DNA of 64,000 nucleotides from Arenicola marina (lineage: Eukaryota; Annelida; Polychaeta; Arenicolidae). Below, piece after piece: positions 11,281 to 21,572 of the stretch. The DNA lies in assembly GCA_964019135.1 (NCBI GenBank), contig OZ025250.1, positions 49,011,174 through 49,075,173 of the forward strand, written 5' to 3'. A program made the translations under genes and the position numbers. The notes under the pieces are model-generated. The model made no database searches. It had not been told where the DNA came from and was given only the letters and a program-made list of their open reading frames with translations. Numbering within the stretch: position 1 is the first letter of the stretch; every line of letters starts with the position of its first letter.

Positions 11281-14200
11281 GAACCGTCATGCTGTACAGG
11301 CCACACGAGCGGCCATCGAGCTGCCTGGCATGGGCTGGAATAACCGTCATGCTGTACAGGCCACACGAGCGGCCATCGTGCTGCCTGGCATGGGCTGGAA
11401 TAACCGTCATGCTGTACAGGCCACACGAGCGGCCATCGTGCTGCCTGGCATGGGCTGGAATAACCGCCATGCTGTACAGGCCACACGAGCGGCCATCGTG
11501 CTGCCTGGCATGGGCTGGAATAACCGCCATGCTGTACAGGCCACACGAGCGGCCATCGTGCTGCCTGGCATGGGCTGGAATAACCGCCATGCTGTACAGG
11601 CCACACGAGCGGCCATCGTGCTGCCTGGCATGGGCTGGAATAACCGCCATGCTGTACAGGCCACACGAGCGGCCATCGTGCTGCCTGACATGGGCTGGAA
11701 TAACCGCCATGCTGTACAGGCCACACGAGCGGCCATCGTGCTGCCTGGCATGGGCTGGAATAACCGCCATGCTGTACAGGCCACACGAGCGGCCATCGTG
11801 CTGCCTGGCATGGGCTGTAATAACCGTCATGCTGTACAGGCCACACGAGCGGCCATCGTGTTGCCTGGCATGGGCTGGAATAACCGCCATGCTGTACAGA
11901 CCACACGAGCGGCCATCGTGCTGCCTGGCATGGGCTGGAATAACCGCCATGCTGTACAGGCCACACGAGCGGCCATCGTGCTGCCTGGCATGGGCTGGAA
12001 TAACCGTCATGCTGTACAGGTCACACGAGCGGCCATCGTGCTGCCTGGCATGGGCTGGAATAACCGCCATGCTGTACAGGCCACACGAGCGGCCATCGTG
12101 CTGCCTGGCATTGGCTGGAATAACCGTCATGCTGTACAGGCCACACGAGCGGCCATCGTACTGCCTGGCATGGGCTGGAATAACCGCCATGCTGTACAGG
12201 CCACACGAGCGGCCATCGTGCTGCCTGGCATGGGCTGGAATAACCGCCATGCTGTACAGGCCACACGAGCGGCCATCGTACTGCCTGGCATGGGCTGGAA
12301 TAACCGCCATGCTGTACAGGCCACACGAGCGGCCATCGTGCTGCCTGGCATGGGCTGGAATAACCGCCATGCTGTACAGGCCACACGAGCGGCCATCGTG
12401 CCGCCTGACATGGGCTGGAATAACCGCCATGCTGTACAGGCCACACGAGCGGCCATCGTGCTGCCTGGCATGGGCTGGAATAACCGCCATGCTGTACAGG
12501 CCACACGAGCGGCCATCGTGCTGCCTGGCATGGGCTGGAATAACCGCCATGCTGTACAGGCCACACGAGCGGCCATCGTGCTGCCTGGCATGGTCTGGAA
12601 TAACCGCCATGCTGTACAGGCCACACGAGCGGCCATCGCGCTGCCTGGCATGGGCTGGAATAACCGCCATGCTGTACAGGCCACACGAGCGGCCATCGTG
12701 CTGCCTGGCATGGGCTGGAATAACCGCCATGCTGTACAGGCCACACGAGCGGCCATCGTGCCGCCTGACATGGGCTGGAATAACCGCCATGCTGTACAGG
12801 CCACACGAGCGGCCATCGTGCCGCCTGACATGGGCTGGAATAACCGCCATGCTGTACAGGCCACACGAGCGGCCATCGTGCTGCCTGGCATGGGCTGGAA
12901 TAACCGCCATGCTGTACAGGCCACACGAGCGGCCATCGTGCTGCCTGGCATGGGCTGGAATAACCGTCATGCTGTACAGGTCACACGAGCGGCCATCGTG
13001 CTGCCTGGCATGGGCTGGAATAACCGCCATGCTGTACAGGCCACACGAGCGGCCATCGTGCTGCCTGGCATTGGCTGGAATAACCGTCATGCTGTACAGG
13101 CCACACGAGCGGCCATCGTACTGCCTGGCATGGGCTGGAATAACCGCCATGCTGTACAGGCCACACGAGCGGCCATCGTGCTGCCTGGCATGGTCTGGAA
13201 TAACCGCCATGCTGTACAGGCCACACGAGCGGCCATCGCGCTGCCTGGCATGGGCTGGAATAACCGCCATGCTGTACAGGCCACACGAGCGGCCATCGTG
13301 CCGCCTGGCATGGGCTGGAATAACCGCCATGCTGTACAGGCCACACGAGCGGCCATCGTGCCGCCTGACATGGGCTGGAATAACCGCCATGCTGTACAGG
13401 CCACACGAGCGGCCATCGTGCCGCCTGACATGGGCTGGATTAACCGCCATGCTGTACAGGCCACACGAGCGGCCATCGTGCTGCCTGGCATGGGCTGGAA
13501 TAACCGCCATGCTGTACAGGCCACACGAGCGGCCATCGTGCTGCCTGGCATGGGCTGGAATAACCGTCATGCTGTACAGGCCACACGAGCGGCCATCGTG
13601 CTGCCTGGCATGGGCTGGAATAACCGCCATGCTGTACAGGCCACACGAGCGGCCATCGTGCTGCCTGGCATGGGCTGGAATAACCGCCATGCTGTACAGG
13701 CCACACGAGCGGCCATCGTGCTGCCTGGCATGGGCTGGAATAACCGTCATGCTGTACAGGCCACACGAGCGGCCATCGTGCTGCCTGGCATGGGCTGGAA
13801 TAACCGCCATGCTGTACAGGCCACACGAGCGGCCATCGTGCTGCCTGGCATGGGCTGGAATAACCGCCATGCTGTACAGGCCACACGAGCGGCCATCGTG
13901 CTGCCTGGCATGGGCTGGAATAACCGCCATGCTGTACAGGCCACACGAGCGGCCATCGTGCTGCCTGGCATGGGCTGGAATAACCGCCATGCTGTACAGG
14001 CCACACGAGCGGCCATCGTGCTGCCTGGCATGGGCTGGAATAACCGCCATGCTGTACAGGCCACACGAGCGGCCATCGAGCTGCCTGGCATGGGCTGGAA
14101 TAACCGCCATGCTGTACAGGCCACACGAGCGGCCATCGTGCTGCCTGGCATGGGCTGGAATAACCGCCATGCTGTACAGGCCACACGAGCGGCCATCGTG

Positions 14201-16014
14201 CTGCCTGGCATGGGCTGGAATAACCGCCATGCTGTACAGGCCACACGAGCGGCCATCGTGCTGCCTGGCATGGGCTGGAATAACCGCCATGCTGTACAGG
14301 CCACACGAGCGGCCATCGTGCTGCCTGGCATGGGCTGGAATAACCGTCATGCTGTACAGGCCACACGAGCGGCCATCGTGCTGCCTGGCATGGGCTGGAA
14401 TAACCGCCATGCTGTACAGGCCACACGAGCGGCCATCGTGCTGCCTGGCATGGGCTGGAATAACCGCCATGCTGTACAGGCCACACGAGCGGCCATCGTG
14501 CTGCCTGGCATGGGCTGGAATAACCGTCATGCTGTACAGGCCACACGAGCGGCCATCGTGCTGCCTGGCATGGGCTGGAATAACCGCCATGCTGTACAGG
14601 CCACACGAGCGGCCATCGAGCTGCCTGGCATGGGCTGGAATAACCGCCATGCTGTACAGGCCACACGAGCGGCCATCGTGCTGCCTGGCATGGGCTGGAA
14701 TAACCGCCATGCTGTACAGGCCACACGAGCGGCCATCGAGCTGCCTGGCATGGGCTGGAATAACCGCCATGCTGTACAGGCCACACGAGCGGCCATCGTT
14801 GCCTGGCATGGGCTGGGATAACCGCCATGCTGTACAGGCCACACGAGCGGCCATCGTGCTGCCTGGCATGGGCTGGAATAACCGCCATGCTGTACAGGCC
14901 ACACGAGCGGCCATCGTGCTGCCTGGCATGGGCTGGAATAACCGCCATGCTGTACAGGCCACACGAGCGGCCATCGTGCTGCCTGGCATGGGCTGGAATA
15001 ACCGTCATGCTGTACAGGCCACACGAGCGGCCATCGTGCTGCCTGGCATGGGCTGGAATAACCGCCATGCTGTACAGGCCACACGAGCGGCCATCGTGCT
15101 GCCTGGCATGGGCTGGAATAACCGCCATGCTGTACAGGCCACACGAGCGGCCATCGTGCTGCCTGGCATGGGCTGGAATAACCGCCATGCTGTACAGGCC
15201 ACACGAGCGGCCATCGTGCTGCCTGGCATGGGCTGGAATAACCGCCATGCTGTACAGGCCACACGAGCGGCCATCGTGCTGCCTGGCATGGGCTGGAATA
15301 ACCGCCATGCTGTACAGGCCACACGAGCGGCCATCGTGCTGCCTGGCATGGGCTGGAATAACCGCCATGCTGTACAGGCCACACGAGCGGCCATCGCGCT
15401 GCCTGGCATGGGCTGGAATAACCGCCATGCTGTACAGGCCACACGAGCGGCCATCGTGCTGCCTGGCATGGGCTGGAATAACCGCCATGCTGTACAGGCC
15501 ACACGAGCGGCCATCGTGCTGCCTGGCATGGGCTGGAATAACCGCCATGCTGTACAGGCCACACGAGCGGCCATCGTGCTGCCTGGCATGGGCTGGAATA
15601 ACCGCCATGCTGTACAGGCCACACGAGCGGCCATCGTGCTGCCTGGCATGGGCTGGAATAACCGCCATGCTGTACAGGCCACACGAGCGGCCATCGTTGC
15701 CTGGCATGGGCTGGGATAACCGCCATGCTGTACAGGCCACACGAGCGGCCATCGTGCTGCCTGGCATGGGCTGGAATAACCGCCATGCTGTACAGGCCAC
15801 ACGAGCGGCCATCGTGCTGCCTGGCATGGGCTGGAATAACCGCCATGCTGTACAGGCCACACGAGCGGCCATCGTTGCCTGGCATGGGCTGGGATAACCG
15901 CCATGCTGTACAGGCCACACGAGCGGCCATCGTGCTGCCTGGCATGGGCTGGAACAACCGCCATGCTGTACAGGCCACACGAGCGGCCATCGTGCTGCCT
16001 GGCATGGGCTGGAA
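11281..16014. repeat. 60-bp minisatellite, about 79 copies
   Basis: The unit contains GCCATGCTGTACAGGCCACA, then CGAGCGGCCATCG and CTGCCTGGCATGGGCTGG. Copies are about 97-100% alike. Since 60 is a multiple of three and the unit has stops in only one of six frames, the array gives false reading frames of over 1000 codons on both strands. Three 58-bp variant units (ending near 14818, 15717, 15896) lack two bases and share GGGATAAC. Rare variants recur at fixed distances: GTCACACG at 12020 and 12980, and TTGGCTGG at 12111 and 13071 (960 bp, 16 units); TGGTCTGG at 12591 and 13191 (600 bp). These show block duplication. Confidence 0.95.
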
Positions 16015-16059
16015 TATCCAGTTTCCGTAACCCTCGCCGATAGACCTTGTGAAGTGTCA

Positions 16060-16351
16060 GGAACTTTCTATAAAATAATGTATTGCCAAAATACAATAAT
16101 ATAAGGAGCATGAATCTTATAATGTAGAATATTATGAAAGGCCAATGCCATAAGTAGTAGTATGGGTTCTGAATAGTCCGCCTAGAATGACTTTTATGAT
16201 TAGTTATTTTGTTCTTGCCGCTTAAGAAAACATCACAATAAGTGCCACCAAAGGGCACGTAAGTCAACATTGCCAACAGCTCCCGACATTGCGGGAGTTT
16301 ACCGCCCAGCGGGTCCATGACAGTCAGGCTTTTATTCACAATATCAATGGC
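16060..16351 (-). CDS. possible Ulp1/C48 protease-like exon fragment
   Basis: On the minus strand acceptor CTAATTTCAG precedes 16351. The frame then reads AIDIVNKSLTVMDPLGGK, followed by CRELLAML. This resembles the Ulp1 (SENP, C48) core, where a strand with I-D-x-x-x is followed by the catalytic Asp in D-S-L-G; here DPLGG. The preceding His-Trp block is not visible upstream. After about 50 codons the frame becomes AT-rich and runs without a stop into the 60-bp array. Such domains occur in host SENPs and in several transposon classes, and I cannot tell which. Confidence 0.35.
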
Positions 16352-17403
16352 CTGAAATTAGATTTGAGATGTCTAACTGTTGACACTTAATATGTGGAAA
16401 TTATAGATGTTAAGACCTAGGACGTAACTATTATACAAGTATATGAATATAATGAGACCTTACACGCATTATGGACAAAAAGGTGGATAAAATATGTTTG
16501 GGGGGAATAATACTAACGAATAATATACGAACTGCATTAGTAACATCTCTGCCATCTTCATTTGAACCAGCCCAAAATGAAGAGGAAGGTAATGACCTAA
16601 TAATTAGTGGGCACAACAAGACTTACGACAAAGACCCAGTGCTGGCCATGCCTGTTGACGACCCAGACGTAATGTCTTCCGTGTGAGATGACCTGCGCCA
16701 GAAAACAATTACTGATGCATGGACTAATACATTGATCACTATTCTTTGATTGCAGCTAGCCTTGAGATGAATCATTTAACGTACAATTAAAAAGAATCTT
16801 AAGTAAAGAAGCTGAGCATGATCAACAAATGCGCACCAATACGTATAAAAATACTATTCTTTTAGCTACAACGCGTGTAGACTACACATTTAACACCGCT
16901 ACCAACGTTATAACTTTTGACCAACATATAGGTTATTTCTCTTACTTTTGCAAGTTTCTCCTGGTGACTCCAGTTAAATAGCATCGCGGCAACCCAACAC
17001 GGGATGTAGTCGTATTTGTGAAAAATATTGACACATATGTTAAAATATGTACGCTAACACTGTTGTCTTTATGAAAATTATAAAGGAAGATCATACTAGC
17101 TAGCTTCTGTGTGAGTCCTATGATTGACCTTAATAATAATGTCATAGCATAGTGGATTACATATCTGGTCGAGAGCTCGAACGCTATATTATATGGGCAT
17201 CAACAACTTGGTTTCAAGACGTATAATGTCAAAATGATAACTCACCGGGCATCGATGACCTACAATGCAATACGGCATGCCTCAGTTACATCCTCCAAGC
17301 TGATGTTATACACCATGAATTAAACCTGGTTATAATAAAGCTTCTTCGAGGCCAAAATCATATCGATGTCTCATTGTAACCGTTTGTGACTGCATGCATG
17401 GCC
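16352..17403. other. unassigned AT-rich DNA
   Basis: I see no domain-bearing frame. A 71-codon plus-strand frame at 16471-16686 (acidic C-terminus) has no recognised relatives. Confidence 0.4.
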
Positions 17404-19824
17404 TCAGTCGTCGTCGTCCGGGGGCAGATCCGGGGAGTTGACCCGAGCACGGGCCTCCTGCCGGACCCGGTCGTCGTTACTGTCCGGGCGCAGGTCCGGG
17501 GAGTTGACCCGAGCACCGGCCTCCTCCCGGACCTGGTCGTCGTTACTGTCCGGGCGCAGATCCGGGGCGTTGACCCGAGCACGGGCCTCCTCCCGGACCT
17601 GGCCGTCGTCACTGTCCTGGCGCAGATCCGGGGAGTTGACCCGAGCACAGGTCTCCTCTCGGACCTGGCCATCGTCACTGTCCGGGCGCAGATCCGGGGA
17701 GTTGACCCGAGCACGGGTCTCCTCCCGGACCTGGCCGTCGTCACTGTCTGGGCGCAGATCCGGGGAGTTGACCCGAGCACGGGCCTCCTCCCGGACCTGG
17801 CCGTCGTCACTGTCCGGGCGCAGATCCGGGGAGTTGACCCGAGCACGGGCCTCCTCCCGGACCCGGCCGTGGTCACTGTCTGGGCGCAGATCCGGGGAGT
17901 TGATCCGAGCACGGGCCTCCTCCCGGACCTGGCCGTCGTCACTGTCCGGGCGCAGGTCCGGGGAGTTGACCCGAGCACGGGCCTCCTCCCGGACCCGGCC
18001 GTCGTCACTGTCCTGGCGCAGATCCGGGGAGTTGACCCGAGCACAGGTCTCCTCTCGGACCTGGCCATCGTCACTGTCCGGGCGCAGGTCCGGGGAGTTG
18101 ACCCGAGCACAGGTCTCCTCTCGGACCTGGCCATCGTCACTGTCCGGGCGCAGATCCGGGGAGTCGACCCGAGCACGGGCCTCCTCCCGGACCCGGCCGT
18201 CGTCACTGTCCTGGCGCAGATCCGGGGAGTTGACCCGAGCCCAGGTCTCCTCTCGGACCTGGCCATCGTCACTGTCCGGGCGCAGGTCCGGGGAGTTGAC
18301 CCGAGCACAGGTCTCCTCTCGGACCTGGCCATCGTCACTGTCCTGGCGCAGATCCGGGGAGTTGACCCGAGCACGGGTCTCCTCCCGGACCTGGCCGTCG
18401 TCACTGTCCGGGCGCAGGTCCGGGGAGTTGACCCGAGCACAGGTCTCCTCTCGGACCTGGCCATCGTCACTGTCCTGGCGCAGATCCGGGGAGTTGACCC
18501 GAGCACAGGTCTCCTCTCGGACCTGGCCATCGTCACTGTCCGGGCGCAGGTCCGGGGAGTTGACCCGAGCACGGGCCTCCTCTCGGACCTGGCCATCGTC
18601 ACTGTCCTGGCGCAGATCCGGGGAGTTGACCCGAGCACAGGTCTCCTCTCGGACCTGGCCATCGTCACTGTCCGGGCGCAGGTCCGGGGAGTTGACCCGA
18701 GCACGGGCCTCCCCCCGGACCTGGCCGTCGTCACTGTCCGGGGGCAGATCCGGAGTGTTGACCCGAGCACGGGTCTCCTCCCGGACCTGGCCGTCGTCAC
18801 TGTCCGGGCGCAGATCCGGAGAGTCGACCCGAGCACGGGCCTCCTCCCGGACCTGGCCGTCGTCACTGTCCGGGCGCAGATCCGGAGAGTCGACCCGAGC
18901 ACGGGCCTCCTCCCGGACCCGGCCGTCGTCACTGTCCGGGCGCAGGTCCGGAGAGTTGACCCGAGCACAGGCCTCCTCCCGGACCTGGCCGTCGTCACTG
19001 TCCGGGCGCAGATCTGAGGAGTTGACCCGAGCACGGGTCTCCTCCCGGACCTGGCCGTCGTCACTGTCCGGGCGCAGATCCGAGGAGTAGACCCGAGCAC
19101 AGGTCTCCTCCCGGACCTGGCCGTCGTCACTGTCCGGGCGCAGATCCGAGGAGTTGACCCGAGCACAGGCCTCCTCCCGGACCTGGCCGTCGTCACTGTC
19201 CGGGCGCAGATCCGGGGAGCTGACCCGAGCACGGACCTCCTCCCGGACCTGCCCGTCGTCACTGTCCGGGCGCAGGTCCGGAGAGTCGACCCGAGCACGG
19301 GCTTCCTCCCGGACCTGGCCGTCGTCATTGCCGGGACGCAGGTCCGGGGAGTTGACCCGAGCACGGGTCTCTTCCCGGACCTGGCCGTCGTCACTGTCTG
19401 GGCGCAGATCCGGGGAGCTGACCCGAGCACGGACCTCCTCCCGGACCTGGCCGTCGTCACTGTCCGGGCGCAGATCCGGGGAGTTGACCCGAGCACCGGC
19501 CTCCTCCCGGACCTGGCCGTCGTCACTGTCCGGGCGCAGATCCGGGGAGTTGACCCGAGCACGGACCTCCTCCCGGACCTGGCCGTCGTCACTGTCCGGG
19601 CGCAGATCCGGGGAGTTGACCCGAGCACGGACCTCCTCCCGGACCTGGCCGTCGTCACTGTCCGGGCGCAGATCCGGGGGGTTGACCCGAGCACGGACCT
19701 CCTCCCGGACCTGGCCGTCGTCACTGTCAGGACGCAGATCCGGGGAGTTGACCCGAGCACGGGCCTCTTCCCGGACCCGGTCGTCGTCACTGTCACTTTC
19801 CAGCGAAAGTTCAGTACTTTCGTC
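17404..19824 (-). CDS. candidate exon: 22-residue acidic/Arg repeat protein
   Basis: A good acceptor (CCCTATATTGCAG) ends at 19825. The exon opens DESTELSLESDSDDDRVREE and stays open for 807 codons to a TGA at 17404, ending LPPDDDD. It consists of about 36 units of 22 residues, pattern VREEARARVNSPDLRPDSDD with G-Q between units. Two linked unit types alternate (EARARV..RPDSDD and ETCARV..RQDSDD). The non-repeat start already contains the SDSDDD.VREE theme, so the array may have grown from a real coding segment. Several unit differences are silent on this strand (GAT/GAC Asp, CGG/CGA Arg). Against coding: a stop-free 66-bp unit would stay open by chance, and no further exon was found. The highly charged product would be disordered. 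Function unknown. Confidence 0.4.
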   Translation of the reverse strand, partial: DESTELSLESDSDDDRVREEARARVNSPDLRPDSDDGQVREEVRARVNPPDLRPDSDDGQVREEVRARVNSPDLRPDSDDGQVREEVRARVNSPDLRPDSDDGQVREEAGARVNSPDLRPDSDDGQVREEVRARVSSPDLRPDSDDGQVREETRARVNSPDLRPGNDDGQVREEARARVDSPDLRPDSDDGQVREEVRARVSSPDLRPDSDDGQVREEACARVNSSDLRPDSDDGQVREETCARVYSSDLRPDSDDGQVREETRARVNSSDLRPDSDDGQVREEACARVNSPDLRPDSDDGRVREEARARVDSPDLRPDSDDGQVREEARARVDSPDLRPDSDDGQVREETRARVNTPDLPPDSDDGQVRGEARARVNSPDLRPDSDDGQVREETCARVNSPDLRQDSDDGQVREEARARVNSPDLRPDSDDGQVREETCARVNSPDLRQDSDDGQVREETCARVNSPDLRPDSDDGQVREETRARVNSPDLRQDSDDGQVREETCARVNSPDLRPDSDDGQVREETWARVNSPDLRQDSDDGRVREEARARVDSPDLRPDSDDGQVREETCARVNSPDLRPDSDDGQVREETCARVNSPDLRQDSDDGRVREEARARVNSPDLRPDSDDGQVREEARARINSPDLRPDSDHGRVREEARARVNSPDLRPDSDDGQVREEARARVNSPDLRPDSDDGQVREETRARVNSPDLRPDSDDGQVREETCARVNSPDLRQDSDDGQVREEARARVNAPDLRPDSNDDQVREEAGARVNSPDLRPDSNDDRVRQEARARVNSPDLPPDDDD
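17420..19792. repeat. 66-bp minisatellite, about 36 copies
   Basis: GC-rich unit containing GGGGAGTTGACCCGAGCAC, then CTCCCGGACCTGGCC and TCGTCACTGTC. The length is a multiple of three, so several frames are open. It coincides with the minus-strand candidate exon at 17404-19824. Confidence 0.95.
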
Positions 19825-20589
19825 CTGCAATATAGGGTACATTTTCGTAATATGTATATTTATACCAATACATATAATGAACGTCACTTGTCTTATACAT
19901 TTACAGGGAAAAGTTATGCTGAGCAATAATGATCCAAAAACCACAGATACTAAAATGCAAAATCTGTTATAACATAAAGTAGTCAATGTCTACATATTTT
20001 GGAGGGCATTATATATTATAACACATTTTAATCATATAAGTAATCCTGATTGATAATAAATTAATCAACGACATAAAACATTATTTAGGTAAGTATAAGA
20101 TAATTCATGACAGGTTAAAACGGCATTTCACAGAGTTAAAGTTGCGATTTATAGATGATATATATCAACCATCGCATGGGCATTTATATAAAGGACTTAC
20201 GCATCCGATATATATATATATATATATATATGCATATAATCATTGAAAACAAATGAACGTAAAACCGATAATGATGAACTGCCAAAACTGAGTTTGTCAC
20301 ATATAAGAACATTGCGACAAAAAGTATAACAATAACAAAACATATTGCATACCTTCCAAGCCACATAAGAAAAAAGTACTTCATCCCTATCTTTGCTGGA
20401 CAAGGTCCGTTCTAGAAGAGAGACATAAAATAAGACTATGAAGGGTTTTCACGGAAGAAAGATAGAAAGAAAGAGAGAGAGAGTCGAGAGAGAGACACAT
20501 TTGTAAATATTGTAGTTCCGACAAAGACCCCAATTGTAATGAAATCATATTACTAAGTAGCAGACTAAACTACGAAATAATTTGACAAC
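19825..20589. other. AT-rich DNA with microsatellites
   Basis: There is a pure (TA)n run at 20208-20231 and a GA-rich stretch at about 20458-20505. No gene was recognised. If the exon ending at 19824 is real, this is its upstream intron. Confidence 0.6.
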
Positions 20590-20693
20590 ATGCCGTCTAC
20601 GCAAGCTTCATTAAACGATCCCATAGGTAAATCTTTGATATCTTCCCAGAAAGTTGCATAAAACTCGCTTGGAAGACCGTCTAGGGTAGGCTC
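20590..20693 (-). pseudogene. LINE ORF2: start of reverse transcriptase
   Basis: After a one-base frameshift at an A-run (minus strand, near 20693) the sequence reads LDGLPSEFYATFWEDIKDLP, then FNEAC. This is RT block 0/1 of Tx1/L1-like elements (DGLP.EFY..FW). Similarity is lost at about 20590, so the RT catalytic core is absent. The copy is therefore 3'-truncated relative to the element. Confidence 0.65.
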
Positions 20694-21223
20694 TCATTTT
20701 TTTTCATGGTATTTACAGCGCTTTGGCACTCATTTAGTGTTATCTTTCCCTTGCAACTACTCGTATTAGTTTTCGGGAGTTTATCATTAATACGATCTAG
20801 ATATGCCAAAACCTCACAAGTACTCACATTGTTTGACGCGAACAGGACTTTATAGTAGTCTGTTACCGCCCCAGGGATGGCATCTGTACCTGTAACTATA
20901 TTGCCCACACCATCTTTACGCCTATATATCGTATTATTACATTGTCTCCGTTTCTTTAATCCTAAAAAGTATTTTGTATTTCTCTCTTCGTGTTGTACGT
21001 AATTGGCTCTCGCTCTAATCTGCGCTCCCTTTTCCATATCGTTTTCAAGGTTTTTCTTTAATGTGTATAGGGCATTTCGATCATCGCCATGGCTTCCGTG
21101 CAATGCTTCCTCGCACTTAGTTATCTCTATTGACAGATTGTTCATTTTCTTGGCTCCTCTTTTCCTAAGCCTGAGAGAGTAATCAATAGAGAATTCTTTA
21201 ATGCGTAATTTACACAAATCCAC
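20681..21223 (-). pseudogene. LINE ORF2: endonuclease-RT linker
   Basis: A 180-codon frame starts near LCKLRIKEFSIDYSLR and has charged helices. It includes RARANYVQHEERNTKYFLGL and then the pattern I..RK.DG.G...T....I......YY..LF. This is the segment between endonuclease and RT in Tx1/L1-type elements (R......GE..T.YF..LE ... DG). It is in the same frame as the endonuclease upstream and ends at the frameshift before the RT. Confidence 0.75.
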
Positions 21224-21572
21224 ATGCTGCGCGCGTTGATAATTCCTTTATATATCAACGTGGTCTCCTCTATTACACCTAATACACCAGCTATATATTC
21301 GGGATTCGGCAGAAGTGACGTGTTTAACTTCCAATAGCCTGGGCCACGTTGTAACTGTGACCTTGCAATTCGTTAAGATATTATATAGTATCGGCGATAG
21401 AAAGATATAGTCGATACGGCTGCCCAATTTGCTCGTTCTATCATAGTACGTATAAACTCTTTTATCCCCATACAATTTCCTCCATGCGGCGAACACACCC
21501 AGCCACGTTACTAAGCGTAGGAGGAATACGCGGGACCCATCCAAATCGCCGTTTTCTCTATCCAAGCTACAC
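21224..21572 (-). pseudogene. LINE ORF2: endonuclease C-terminal part
   Basis: From the array edge the minus strand reads LDRENGDLDGSRVFLLRL, then TWLGVFAAWRKLYGDKR, YTYYDRTS and SRIDYIFLSP. These match the D-R, D.WR, YT(F/Y) and SRID motifs of AP-type LINE endonucleases. The expected final S-D-H block is missing. After VTV the frame shifts to RGPGYWKLNTSLL and later shifts back, with a TAA at 21248 in the original frame. The loss of the catalytic His block and the two compensating shifts make this copy inactive. Confidence 0.75.

Noticed and set aside
11253..15719. Open frames of over 1000 codons on both strands in the 60-bp array
   Set aside because: A stop-free unit whose length is a multiple of three opens five of six frames at once; no codon-level constraint favours one of them.
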